Origin: Rhizodiscina lignyota
Lineage: Eukaryota; Ascomycota; Dothideomycetes; Aulographales; Rhizodiscinaceae
DNA length: 64,000 nt
Assembly (NCBI GenBank): GCA_010015805.1
Contig: ML978121.1
Span: 1,860,001-1,924,000 of the forward strand
Reading direction: 5' to 3'
Numbering within the stretch: position 1 is the stretch's first letter; every line of letters starts with the position of its first letter. The notes beneath the pieces were generated by a model that worked only from the letters and a program-made list of their open reading frames with translations, ran no database searches and was not told the origin of the DNA. The translations under genes were made by a program, and so were the position numbers. Shown piece by piece: positions 45,440 through 57,639 of this stretch.

Positions 45440-46993
45440 GATGAAGTCCTGACTTCGAGGGAAATGCGTTTAGAGAGTGCGGTGACTGAAAGTCGGTTTG
45501 CGGTCAGTGTTCCTGCGCTGACTTGGCTGATGAAGCTGCTGAAGGAGTTGGTGGGTTGGACTCGAAAAGGAGTGACAAGAACGTTGAAGAACGCTTATTG
45601 AATTTATGTAAGGAGCGAAATAGTGATGACGATTTTCGATGTTTGAAACAATGTGAAGGAGTGTTATTGTAACAATGAAGTGTTGAGCCCGGCAACAATG
45701 GAGAAAGCAAACGGCGAAAGGCCAACACCACGAGCAGTAGCGAGAAGGTAACGACAGCTATTCAGAAAGGGCGAAATCGCATATTCAAATACACAAGAGA
45801 CTTTTGCAGTACTCACCACGCGGATCCTTGTTTCATGTTTCCACAAGCTGCCCCACTGGGGGATGCCCCTTTGAGCGCTTGTCGCCGCTATTTTATATGC
45901 ATCTTTCATTCACGTATCTTACGTCGACCAGTCGATGGTCCCCAGCCTCTCGCTCGCCAGGTCATTCGCAAGGACAGGACATTTTGCAAAGTGGGTCATG
46001 GGCCGCGGCCGCATGAGCGGTATTAGAATCACATTGATGGTGTCGAATGCCACATCGTGGAGAAGGAAACACTCATCGCTGGCACGGCCGGCCCAGGGGC
46101 AGGCTGGGCGAGCAAGCGGAATGAATGAATGCCAGGGCTTGCGCTCTCCCAGCTTTGAGCATCGCAATGCAGGGGCGGGCACTGGCGGGCAACGCGCGGG
46201 AGCACGCAGAACAGCGTTTGAAACGAAACATCGGGCAGCAAGGGATGCTCGACGAGGTGGTTTGTAGAGGAAGTCATGTCGTTGAGGCTGACCTCTGGCT
46301 GAGCAGCGCTGGACTGGTAGGACTGGCGAATCGGAGCACGGGTGACAGCTGGCGCGTGCGCTCCTGAAACTTCCACACTGGGCTTTGCCGCGACATGAAT
46401 GGCTCTGGATGCAGATGACCTCTCCTCTAGCCGCTCCCTATCCAGATTAAATCGCAGAAGAAACAGCCTGATCTGTGGATCTGCTCGGCCCGTCCGGCTC
46501 GTGGCTTGCGCGCCTGTGAAGCGAGCAGGCTGGCGAGCCCTTGCCGATGGCGTGAAAGAATGCAACCCAGCCCATCGTGGCACGAAACATCTGGCATGTG
46601 CTGCGAATGCGTGAAGTGGGCAGCAGACACCCTCAGTGCTTGGGACGGTGTAGAGCAGTGTTCGACTTCGCTTGTGTGCTACGTGGCTAATGGCGCCTGA
46701 CAGAATACACTGTGGAGGTAAAACTAAACTTCTGCACGTTTGCACGTTCTAGCTCCTGTCGACGACAGAGATTTTCCTCGGCAAGCCGGGCGGACCTGGC
46801 CAAGTCCCGTTCAATATGCTTCTAGAGCCACTCACATGCTCTACTCCCCTTGTCTCGCTCTGCTTCAGGTCGCTCAGGGACTTGTATGTCGATCCTGCAC
46901 ATTTAACGGAGAATTAAGGGCAGCTACCTGACCATGCGGGAAATTCAGTCTCACTGCATCTTGACCACAGCCTTCTCGAATCGTGTCATTGAA
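45440..46993. other. GH55 promoter and intergenic region
   Basis: 1.55 kb. On the minus strand a CATATAAAAT TATA-like element lies at about 45891-45900, and a CreA-type palindrome near 45850-45862. A GTGAGT donor-like site downstream of the TATA suggests a spliced 5' leader. Long frames at 46029-46745 lack ATG starts and are not recognisable. No other gene is supported. Confidence 0.5.
45850..45862. promoter_or_regulatory. Candidate CreA/Mig1 double site upstream of GH55
   Basis: CCCCACTGGGG (45851-45861) is a perfect palindrome around one central base. Each half fits the CreA consensus SYGGRG (CTGGGG, and GTGGGG on the other strand). It lies about 410 bp upstream of the GH55 ATG. Glucose repression of extracellular glucanases through paired CreA sites is well known in Aspergillus and Trichoderma; its use here is inference. 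Confidence 0.4.
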
Positions 46994-48624
46994 TCACCAG
47001 TACCTGCTGATAGGGTCTTTCCCTTCTTGGTCATGCTCCGACTGCTGTCGCATCTTGCCAGCTGTACCGTCCTTGATCAGCGATTGAATCAACCTTCCCA
47101 GACGCTCCACTCCCGGCAGCAATTTGTCCACGTCTTCCCAGGCAAAGCATAGTCGTATGGAGTGCGCAAATACTGCATCGGACGTGTCGCCCGGCACTTG
47201 GAAGAGAGCACCTTCACCGATCAACAAATTCTCCTCCGTTCTGGCCGTCTCAGCGAGGACCGCTGCGTCGATGTGCGATGGAAGTGTCAGCCAGATGAAG
47301 TATCCACCGATCACTTCTCTATCGGACTGCACCAGCGTGAGGCCAAGCGGAAGGAGATGCTCCTCTACCGCAGTCATCATCGTGTGATAGCGAGCAGCGT
47401 AGGAAGGTTGGAGCACATCCAGTACGTACGACTGCAGCTCTCCAGTCGCGAGTATTTCCGCGACTGCTGCCGCTGTAAATTGGGATGGTGCGCCTCCAGA
47501 CCTCGAAGTGCCGACTTGCGAGCAGCCCCAAGCCATTTTCTCAGTTCCTTCAACCCATCCAGTCCTCAGGCCGGGCCCGGCTATCTTGCTGAAGCTACCG
47601 TTGCTGACGGCGTTGCCAAAACCATCTGCACCATCACGTAGGGCACCACCATCTAAGTTACTATCGATGTCGACCAGACGTGGCATTAAAGCCTTGTCGA
47701 GTTGCGCTTGCTTTGCGGTTCTGTCGGTAGACCACTGCAGCATGTCGTACACGTCATCAGTTATGACCAATGCGTCGAATTCGCGCGCCAATCGTACGAC
47801 TTCCTCGCGTCTTCTCATCGTCCAAGTCTTTGACGTTGGGTTTGAGAAGGTCGGAACCGCATAGAGTATGTGTCGATAGATCTTTGACCATGGCCGCGCA
47901 CGCTTGTGGACCTAGCCGCGCGTCAATCAAACCAAACATTGGAACCTCGAACATGAACGTTTAGTGATAAATGACGTGTCAAAGGCTCAACTTATTAGCG
48001 ATGCCGCATAATTCCAATAGTTCCATTCAATAAGTTCGGCTAGGTTTGAATTCTTAAGACCATTGCTGCGGCGGGGCGAGTTGAGCTCGTTTCAGGCGCT
48101 CTACGACTTACCGGCTCGTTGTTACCCTCTCTCTCCGCCCTTTCCTCGCTCTTGCGTAATTCTCTGCGGAGGAAATCAATGTCAATGCCTTCGTCGTCCT
48201 CGGGCACCGCTCTCATCTTGTCGTGAAAGCCATTGTCTTGGAACATGCGGAAAGCGAGGAAATAGGCCGGCGCAACAATCCAGATATTTCTGGTGTACAC
48301 CGGCTCTGTGAAGACTTGGAGGATGCATCCAAGGCTCTGAGACGCTCCTCCTGTGATGCATATCCTGTTGATAGCAACGTTTGATGGCTGGTAGAAGTCT
48401 GTTAGCCATTTCGCAAGCTCCTCTCTAAGCTTCAGATCGCCGTCGTCGGGTGCGTAGAGCAACGCAGGCTCTGCAATGGCATCGCTCGCGACAACTCTCT
48501 GAGTACCTCGCTTTACTAGCTCAACAGGCAGTAGAGAAGGATGGGGCCAGCCTCGCAGTAGATTTATGAGAGGCTTCTCGTCCTTCGGGGCACCCATCGT
48601 GAAAAGTCGTCGAAAGAGACGCAT
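46994..48624 (-). CDS. PLP-dependent aminotransferase, class I/II (kynurenine/aromatic type)
   Basis: Predicted 476 residues, exons 48624-48112 and 47911-46994 separated by a 200-nt intron. The fold-type I landmarks are in order: INLLRGWPHPSLLPVE near the start, CITGGASQSLGCILQVF (PLP phosphate region), AVPTFSNPTSKTWT (rebuilt just after the intron), LVITDDVYDMLQW (cofactor-pyridine Asp and Tyr, about 223-226) and SNGSFSKIAGPGLRTGW with the Schiff-base Lys at about 280. Yeast and fungal relatives include uncharacterised aminotransferases related to YER152C and aromatic/kynurenine enzymes. The true substrate pair cannot be told. There is no signal peptide. It is divergent from the gene at 49434. 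An association with the nearby A-T-R reductase is possible but unproven. Confidence 0.88.
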
Positions 48625-49433
48625 ATGAAATTGCTTTGGATTCAGAGATGAATCGGGTGCAATCCGTGCGCTTGGGCTCCGCTTACAAAACAGCGAGGTA
48701 TTTAATGAGGATGATGAGGTCTGGACGATTCGGGGAGAATGACAATTCCCAGTCAGGAGTGCATGCAGAGATTGTCCGTGTGAAGAAGCATTGCTTGCAG
48801 GGCTGGTGGGCTGTCAGATATGCTTTAGTGAGCGCGTATGTACGGAGCAGTCAGAACGGCGTCGAAGTTGGCTGGCGATAGCTCGCAGCAGACGCCTCAA
48901 AGGCTGCGCCATCCCCTTCCACGCTAGCCCTCGACCCTTCCGGCTGCAGCTTGGCGAAATGACGCACGACCTGCCAATTGCACGCCCGCCAGTGGCCACA
49001 CGCGGATGAGATGCCCACGCGAGCAATGAATGGATGGGCAGCAGAGGGATCTGCCTCCGTGCCGCCGCAGCAGTGGCATTGTACCTAAACTTGTTCCCAA
49101 TACCACTGGAACCAACTCGCCGCTCCTCTCACTAGTGACGAGGCCAGAATAGCACACTTCGAGCCCCATAATACAGGGCACAGCCGCGGCCCTGCGTTCT
49201 GATACACCTCCTCCTCCCCACTCATTGGCAGCGTCCCACACTATACGCCTGCAAGGTACCCCATCCATAACAGCAGCAGCGAGTACACGCTCGTTCATAA
49301 TCTGGCCTCCTGTCCCCTGCTCCTATCCACAAACACCGTCACAAAATACCACTTTCACCAGCGTCGCGCGACATTCTGGCAGGAACAACGCACAAGGCGA
49401 GCTGACGCGGCCCGGGCCGCAAAACAATTCACA
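48625..49433. other. Divergent promoter region
   Basis: 809 bp between divergent start codons of the aminotransferase and the large unknown protein. No gene seen. Confidence 0.55.
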
Positions 49434-52114
49434 ATGGCGATGAAGAAGAAGTCGAGTGGAAGACTGTCGTCGCTGTTCTCTTTGGGCGAGAAGGACCACA
49501 AGAATGGAGCCGGTCCGCCGGTTCCTCCAAAGTCGACTGGAAACCACCTGTCGCCGAACGCCCTGCCCGTGCAATCGAACAAACTTTCAAAGAGTTCTCA
49601 CGAAAGAGCCCCATCTGAACACCTGCTTCCCGCTCCAGCTTACCCTCCTCCTGCGCCTGCCGCTACTCTTCGCAAGCCAGTTCCTCACGCGAGCACCGAC
49701 AACTTATCGCTAGCTCCTCCTCCAATCACGACGACCTTACTACCGCGACACGCATCGACTGGCACGCCTGTGTCGTCCAGACCAGGGAGCGCAATAGGCA
49801 GCCGGCCGACGACGCCACTGACACCAGGAGGCAGTCCCACGTCCTCGCTTGCGCCTAATACACCTCTGTCGGCGAACAAAGTCAAGAGAAGGAGCTGGTT
49901 AACTGGTGGCGGACACTCGCGGACGTCGAGCAAAGCTGAGGGTCATTCGCCCAAGGCTTGGATATTGGGGCATCAGCCTCAAGAACCGTATGAGTTGACT
50001 CCGCTCCTTTCAGCGCAGCCGGTACGTCCAAATCGATGAGCATGTTCAGAATATGTCTTATTAACACTAAGGATCAGGTATCCGAACTTTGGAATGACGA
50101 CGGAAACGCCTTCGTCTATCTCTTCCCTCGAACATCTGGCAAAGGCCCATCATTCCGTGTTGATTCGTACATCTTTGGAGCCTCTAATGTGCTAAGGGAC
50201 TTTGCAAACGGTCACAATGCTGCGGTGTTGGCGCATCGTAGCGCGAGTGATCCTCGCAAAGCTTCAGTTAGTAGCTTCTCCACGCCACCTGCGACACCAG
50301 AGATAAGAGCTCACAACTCGGATGGAGCGGCCTCCCCGGTGTCACGAGTCGCGAGTGGCTCATTCGAAGATCCCGATGAACCCATTCATCTATATGTGCC
50401 GCTTGCTCTGAGCACTGACGGCGCCATCTTGGACCAAGGTTCTGAGCCTCGCTTCAGCACTGAAGACGTGGATCATTTGATGGCCGTTCGCAATACTTTT
50501 GCATTTCTCGTCGGACAATCTCTGATCGCGACAGAGCGAAGACCAAATACATTCTCCATCTTCATGCAAATATCCGAGACTTTGAAGCATTTTGGCTTCT
50601 CAAACTTAGATGGGTCAACGTTCGGTGAAGTTGCGAGCTTAAGCTTTGACAGATATGTGGAAGAGCTGCAATTGGCGGATGTCCGCGCGAGCCGTGAAAA
50701 GACCATTGAGGCAATCGTGCTCGGAGAGCGAATGCGCTCCGTCATGCTGTACAACGAGGGGTTTGTCCACGGTGTGGGCAAATACGATGAAATCATGAAC
50801 TTGAAGAGCCCAAAGTTCGATCTGATCAGCCCCATTACAACAAACAGGATGGAGCGAGCTGCCATGGACCTTCACATACGCCGCCAGAACATTGAATTGA
50901 GATTGCAGGAGTTTGACTTCCCTGCAATCTTCTCCGGTATCATGAATTCAAAGACTGACGATGCACGGAAAATGGTCAACTTCGACATCTGGCGAAACTC
51001 GTTTAACGCGACAAAGCGATTCTTCGTGAATTACTACAAGCACAAATACGGATCGTGGCCTCCAAAGGCGAGCTCGAAGAAGAACAACTTTGAGACGAGT
51101 GGCCTGAATAGGATCGTGCTGCGCGATCTGTACCATGACCTCTCCTCGGTCTACGACATGCTCGTGGACAGGACTTCTCTCACGACGCGCGGCCTCGATG
51201 GGATGAGCGTCGAAGCTGCCCCCAACGAAACCGAACCGCATCCCCATATCTTGCGAAGAATCCTCGATGAGTACGATCGCAGCACACCTCCAGTCCAACC
51301 TCCAGTACCCTACGATGTCCCACTGTTCCCTTCGCTCGCTATGATCCGAAAGGACTACGGCAAGAACGCAGCAAACGATGCCAAACTACGCGGCAAGAAA
51401 CTCAAAGAGGAGGAACTCAAAGCCCTCCTCCGCAGCAGTGTAAACCAGGACTCAAACCTCTCGACTCCCTTCCTCGATGCCTTCAAGGACTTTGAGCACA
51501 AGTCCCTTCACGGCAAGACCGTTGTCGAATTTGCAGACATACGCTGCGGCGAGTGGATTTTCCTCTACGCCGTGCTCCAGACATTGCCCATGCTTGTGAT
51601 TGATGCGCCAGGAATCAAGTGGACGCGCAGAGTGGAGTACTTCCTCTGCGAGCCCCCTCGCTCTGGCGTCCCATGGGCAAGGGAAGACCGCGCCCTCCAG
51701 CGCAATTGGTACGGCATTGCTGGCGGTGGAGTGGTGAGTCTGCCGTCGGATGTCATCGAGCATGGCATTGAGGGCATCTATCGCCGCTCCCACTGCTGGG
51801 AGAGGGCGGAGAAGTGGAGCGCGGAGAGCGGTGTTGTCTCCGGAGCCGTCACCGAGTCGCTTCTCGGCGACCCGCTTCCCGCTCCACCTGGTAACCTTCT
51901 TTCCCCAACGTCGGGGTCGAGGCCAGGCACTCCTGGGTCGAGGAGTAATAGGAACAGTGTGGTTAATCTGGGCTTGGAAGCGCTGCCCATTCCACAAGGT
52001 GTGGCGCCGCCCAGTCCGAGTATCAGAGCGCAGGTCGAGGTTGATCGGAGCAAGACGTTCGATGCTATTCTAGGGTCTGAGCCGACGCCGGCGACCAAGT
52101 CGAAGAAGAAGTGA
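49434..52114 (+). CDS. Large conserved fungal protein of unknown function
   Basis: Predicted 874 residues, exons 49434-50021 and 50078-52114 with a 56-nt intron. The head (about 1-190) is Ser/Pro-rich and basic (MAMKKKSSGRLSSLFSLGEK, SRPGSAIGSRPTTPLTPG). A globular core of about 500 residues follows: VSELWNDDGNAFVYLFPRTS, FRVDSYIFGASNVLRDF, EEPIHLY-like DEPIHLYVPLAL, GHHFGFSN-like KHFGFSNLDGSTFGEV, then CGEWIFLYAVLQTLPMLVID and VEYFLCEPPRSGVPWARED. The tail is again Ser/Pro-rich and ends KSKKK. I recognise this architecture as a conserved Pezizomycotina family (I recall the name DUF8004, unverified). No catalytic motif, membrane helix or signal peptide is seen. The two ends look like phosphorylation-prone disorder, suggesting a cytosolic signalling or scaffold role. 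Confidence 0.85.
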
Positions 52115-52430
52115 GGCGTGGGAAGGCATGTTCTTTATTGCATCGGCGCGCGAAATTACCGCATCGTGATCATGGGCGTCATTGTATTTGTATAGTTTTG
52201 GTTTCACTTTTGATTGTCAAGGGATATCCGGCAGACTTTGCATAGCAAAGAGCGAGCGGCGGCGTGTACTTAGAGAGCTTGAGCTGCGAGCCGCTGATGA
52301 TGGCGTATAGTCTCATAGTAATGATAACGAGGAATAAAAGCTATTATAAGATGAAATCTCATGTGCATTCTTATACATGGGATTAGTAAGTAAGTGTGAT
52401 GTAGACAATATTGCTTTGGCAATCTCCACC
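52115..52430. other. Intergenic between convergent 3' ends
   Basis: 316 bp, presumably both 3' UTRs. It is AT-rich near 52330-52400. No gene seen. Confidence 0.55.
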
Positions 52431-55400
52431 TCAATATCCCCACTGCTTCATCCACATTGCCATCCACTCTTGATTCACCTTCGGCATATCACTGAGCATT
52501 CGGCTCCGGTTACATGCCTGCGATGTTTCAAATTCGAGAGAGGGAGAGTCACGTATGCTTCGGAAGAAATCCAGCAACTTCACCGCCGGGTTCGCTCGCG
52601 TATCCGTGGTTTCCTTCGCGGAGTTTTCAAGCGCGGCAAGCCATTCCTCATACTCGACAACCTGTGCATGCGGAAATAGCCGACTGACTTCCGGCAATAT
52701 CTCTGACCATGTCGCTGGAGTAGGATTGACAGCATGGAGAACCTCTACATGTCCTTTGAACGCAGTTTCGGACCGCTTCGCAGGAGACAGTACAAGCTCG
52801 ACGAGCACCTGTCCAAGTATGTCAACGGGCACCCAATCGATCCTGTCCATCCCGTGGATCGACGTAGGCAGCTTCCCCAGGAAGGAGGAGCTAGCTATCA
52901 CACTAGGCAGCCACTCGTGCTTGTTCCATTCGCCTTGTGGACTCAAGACCGGGCCCGCAATCTGTCCAACACGGCAAATCGTGCTCGACACATTTGCCGT
53001 CTGGGAGGCGTTGGCAAGTAGCATTTCGCTGATGAGCTTCGACTTGGAGTAGCCGACGTCGTCGCAGACATTCAGGTTAAAAATCGCCTGCTCCGGAACC
53101 GGCGAGCCTGCGGGCCACCGCTTCACAGCGCCGATGCTGGAAACAAAGAAGACTTGGCTCCGCCAGCGGGAATTGATCGAGAAGGTGACGAGGTTTGCAC
53201 AGCCTCGCACCTGGGGCTCGAAGGATTCCAAGGCGTGGTTGAAATTCACATTCCATGCGTTGTGGATGATGTGCGTTGCTTCTGTTCGCAATCGGTCGTA
53301 GGTGTCTTGGGTTAAACCGAAGTTTGGAGACGCCAAATCTGCCTGTAAGAATTCGACTCTGCTCGGCTCAAACACGGCGTTCAATCCTCTTCTCTTGCAT
53401 GAATCTACATGGCGTTGTTCAGCGTCGGATGTGCGGTTGAGGCAATAGACTTTCTCAACGCGCTCTTGCCGTAATACTGAATCCAGGAGATAGTTTCCCA
53501 AGCTGCCTGTGCTCCCTGTCAAGATGATCCGGACACCGATAGGAGCCTCGGAGGGCAGAGGCATCGTGATTGCGTACTTCTCGAACAGTTTCTGCGTATC
53601 AGCGTGTGGCTCTTGTTGATGACCATTCTGTATCATTCCAGGTTTCGTTCCCAGCACGTCGAGAATGGCAGTCGTCAGCCGACTTGCGGATGGATTAGAA
53701 TATATAACTCGAGGCTCAAAATCCACTTGCTCCCCATTAGACTGTGTCGCGAGCGTCTTCCGGATGGCCCTCGCCAGTCGCAATACCTGAAGAGAATCCG
53801 TGCCATGTGCGAATATATCGCTCTCCGCAGATATTCCCGACATGGTCTCAGTCAAAGAGCGAAGGTTTGTCAACAAGGAAGCTTCCAGTGTAGCACGATT
53901 GCTGAAATCGAGATTCAGTTCTCCAGCACTGTCGTTGCTGGCGGAGTACACCTCTTCGATGACATCGTGAAACTCCTTTACGCACGTCTTCCTTGAGATC
54001 TGGCCCTTGCTGGTCCGTGGGAATTTCTGCCCTGGTTTTAGAAACCGGATATGGGACTTGGCGATCTTGCCATGGCTCGGCATATGCCCATTTGCTGTAG
54101 TGACAGTCGGCCAGATCCTCTCCACCTTCTCATGCTCCGGAACATTTGTAAGTGAGTCTCCTCCCGCCTCGACCAAGAGCACAGGAAAGAATTTGCCGTT
54201 ACCGGTAACAACAGCTGCGCTGACATCAGGATGTTGAGAGATGTCGTGTTCCATTTGGTTTGGAACAATCTTTTCTCCATTCGAAAAGACCAAGACATCA
54301 TCTGATCGACCGATATGCTTCCAAAGTGACGGCTTGACTGGGTGTCGCTCGTAAAGATCGGGTACCTTGTATCTGAGGCATAGCGAGCGAGTTAGTAAAA
54401 GCGAATGTTGAAGAAGCTTCCTCTCGTGCTGAAAGCTCAACTCTGGGTCGGCTCAACTAGCTCAAGCCGTCTATTCGAAGTAGTGATATAGACAAACAAG
54501 ACCTTGATTATGTCCTAATGGATGACGATGCAAAAGACGAAACGACTTACTCATCAAGTTCTGGGAAGGTGCAGAATACTGCCTGGAATCTTGCATTTAA
54601 GGGATCGCGAACGACGACCACTTCACCCAATCCGTCCTCTCGTTCCCGGAACTTAACACCAAGCGACGGGTGAAACTCGTTGAAGTGCCAGTCGCTCCGA
54701 TCGAGAGGTTGCAGAGACGGTACGAAATGAGTTTCCGTCGTCCCCAACTCATTGCAAACTAATGTATATTTCGAAATCGCGTCACCGGCCGGTTTTGATA
54801 GTGGCGAGCCGCCATACCCAACGCCGGTCCAGCGTTTCAACTTCTCCAGAATACGTGGTGTCTGACTTACCTCGACCAGAGTCGAAGCTGCAGTCAATCC
54901 ACAATCAGCTTCACCAGAGTCAAGCATGCTCTCCAGTACACCCAGGGATGGAGGCTGCCCTGGTGGCGGTTGAATCAGAGTTGTCCCGTTGAATACCATG
55001 GAAGCGAAAATATCAACTCCAGCACCCTATCAAACCAGTGAGCGGAGTGATACCAGGTGGGCAGAAAAAAGCACTAACATGAAATGGAGGCAATGCCGAG
55101 AAAAGGCGGGCGCCTCGCTTTCCCCAGGTTTGAATGAGGGCCCTGCGACCTGGAAGTGATGGCAACTGCTGATACGAATCGACAACGGCAAAGGTAGAAT
55201 GCTTGATTGGCAACGCCTTCGGCAAGCCAGTCGACCCAGATGTGTGGATGAAGACTACTGTCTCGTCGGCAACTTCGTCGAACGTCTTGTTGAACGGGTA
55301 TTGAGGAGCATCTGATAAATCCAGCCAATGCTCAAGCGGCGGCATCTCCACAAAAGAGATAGATTTCGGAAAGAGGTGAACTGGGATCCTCTTTGGATCT

Positions 55401-55811
55401 CCAGACAGTACCCTACATCCAGTCGCTTCCATTAGAGAAACATGCGCCTCCATACTGTTTCTGGGAGACGAGAAGAGGGCCTGTACCGGAGTAAGTGTGC
55501 TTTCAAGCTGTCGTTTCTTAGATTCTGAAAAATGTACGCACCTTGAAAGATGTCTTGCTGGCAGCAACTGTGAGCAAGTAGTACCGGATGTCGAAGCCGC
55601 CAACATAGCAAATCACTTGAGAGCCATGACTACCGAGGACGTCTGCAAGCCACCATGCCATACGATCAACAGCATTCTTAAATGTCTTATGTGATATCGA
55701 TGTCCAGGCATCAAAGCTGGATGACTGTGGATACTTGATCAAGACGCCCGTAGGCTCCTCCGCCGCATTTCGATCTATTACCTCGTGAATCGTGCGCCTC
55801 CCAATCTCCAT
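52431..55811 (-). CDS. NRPS-like adenylate-forming reductase (A-T-R)
   Basis: Predicted 1029 residues. Exons are 55811-55542, 55480-55079, 55026-54551 and 54372-52431. The adenylation domain (about 1-500) shows the A3 loop VFIHTSGSTGLPKALPIKH (about 166-184), LFSALPPFHGAG, YTLVCNELGTTETHF and GRSDDVLVFSNGEKIVP. The carrier domain has DIFAHGTDSLQVLRLARAI with phosphopantetheine Ser near residue 576. The reductase domain has IILTGSTGSLGNYLLDSVL (NADPH loop, about 668) and catalytic YSKSK near 824. There is no condensation domain. Such enzymes activate a free carboxylic acid, tether it and release it as an aldehyde or alcohol; alpha-aminoadipate reductase is the primary-metabolism relative, but this one lacks its N-terminal extension. 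The substrate is not predictable by eye. The 178-nt third intron is the least certain junction. Confidence 0.92.
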
Positions 55812-56813
55812 TGCGACAGATGAATATGATCAATGGGAACTGGCGAAAGATGAGACGAAGTGCAACAGTATTCAAAATGAGCAGACGGAATTGAAGTGCT
55901 CTCATAAGAGATTAGAAGTAGTGTATATATGCCTGTCAAGGAAGCTGAGTCTCGTTCCAGAGAGACCACTCAGGTCTTTTCTACTTCAGGCAAGTGGTAT
56001 GCATGCCGGCTATCCTTGTGTGATGTGCTACTGCAGTTGGGTCTCCATGCGACACTTATATATAGACACCATCGTGTCGCCGAAAGGGCGTAGACCTCGA
56101 ACAAGTATCGACAAGACATAGAAGGGCTACGAACGCAATTTCGGCGGGAGGATTGGTGGAATCACTACTCCAACTTGAGAGATATCGTACTTTCGGCGAA
56201 AGTATTGCTAGAGTCATTACCCCAACTTGAGAAATATTGTGACAACATGGTGCGGCTGAATTGGCGAATAGGGGTTTGTGATGGCAGTCTTCTTGGCTCG
56301 CCGCTAATTTCCCGAAACTGTACTAGTCTTGGCACTAGTTATGTATTCCTACAAAAGTGATTGGCCAATTCGTCAACACTTGTCATACGGTTATCGAGTT
56401 ACCCCATTGCACTTGTACCTTGTTATGAACAGCAATACCTAGTGCATCCTTTATGTATAGAAACTCTCTTTCGGTAACAAGTAGAGTATCTCTCTGATCC
56501 AACGATCAAATACTTGCCTGACTTGAGGGGTGAGAAAATGTTTGGCCACTAGGCACGGAAATCTTCATTATTAGCTAAGGAGTGAAGTAATCGTGATTTA
56601 ATCAGCAATCCCAAGGGGATCAATCAGAATCATCAAGGTAACGCCAGCCCTTGAAAAGCAACCGTGACTTTTAGATAGTGCTCCGTGGTGTGAATGTGGG
56701 GACAACCTTAAGATATAACCTCGACGCCAAAGGCCGCTTTGCAAAGCACTCGAGTAATGCAGCATCATTGCTTAACTGAAAAACTCGGCCACAATCTCAA
56801 TTGTAACGTCCTC
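55812..56813. other. Intergenic, AT-leaning, with a short direct repeat
   Basis: 1 kb upstream of the A-T-R gene. Two diverged copies of a segment reading TCAYTACYCCAACTTGAGA lie at 56162-56185 and 56214-56237. The region 56280-56700 is AT-leaning. No gene is supported. Confidence 0.45.
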
Positions 56814-57639
56814 CTAGTTAGAGGTCTCGCATCGTATACCGCGGATCGGTGCAAGTCGTTTCGCAATCGTCCGATAGGCTTGTTGAGCGAGAACAGCTTC
56901 ATCATCCCCTACCGCTCCATCACATATCCAAGTAATCTCCGCTTTTGGAGTAGTAACTTGCAATATGCTGCAGACAGTGCCAACCGCCCATGTGTTGTTC
57001 ACTGCAATCACATCAACTTCGTGCCCAATTTCGATGATCAAGGTTTTCAGGTGCCTAAAGCTGGCGAGAAGGCTCCAATCAAAACCTGTCCCTATGGCGC
57101 AGACAGTGAAACCCTCGTAACCACTTTGATGGATGCAGAGCTTAAGGTATGTGATCCGGCTGACGTCAAGACCTTTGGGAACCGCCCGGTCTAAGTCATA
57201 GTGGCAATAGTAAAAGATGTCTCGATGAATTGTGAACTTATTTGTGGTGTAGAACACATCCATGGCTTCTTGAAAGAATTGCTTGGAAAGAAGGAGCTTT
57301 CCAATGCGAAACGGAGTGAAGTTGGAGTGTTGGGAGTCAAGGCAATTATCGAACTCAAGAGGCTGCTGATCCACTACAAGGAGGTCGTAGATCTCAAGGC
57401 GGAGCTCTAGGGGCAGGTCGAAAAAGCCGAGATTTGATGTCGTCGAAGGTTGTTCATCTCCCTCGCGGCGACCGTCCCCTTGAATTTGGTCGGAGAATGG
57501 CAGGAGCAATCCATGTTTTCTGATTTGACATTAACACATTGTATACCACGTAAGTACCCTTCACTCACAAGTGCTTGTATGTTTCCTTGCCAGATAGAGT
57601 AGCAAGACAAGGGAACTCCTCGCCATCGTAACAAAGCAT
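56814..57639 (-). CDS. 2EXR/F-box-like protein
   Basis: Predicted 258 residues in two exons, 57639-57569 and 57519-56814, joined by a 49-nt intron with a GTGAGT donor and TCAG acceptor. The single long frame has no ATG before residue 83 of its open part. The small first exon (MLCYDGEEFPCLATLSGKET) supplies one in correct phase. The family motif is FFDLPLELRLEIYDLLVV (about residues 57-74), then LLLSKQFFQEAMDVFYTTNKFTI, the usual second block, and HLKTLIIEIG. TATAA on the minus strand (57722-57730) lies about 85 bp upstream of the start. The role is unknown; the LPxELRxxIY box suggests an F-box-related fold. Confidence 0.72.

Noticed and set aside
46029-46745. 238-codon minus-strand frame between GH55 and the aminotransferase
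   Set aside because: GTG start, no motif, and an overlapping frame on the other strand; composition resembles non-coding GC-rich DNA.
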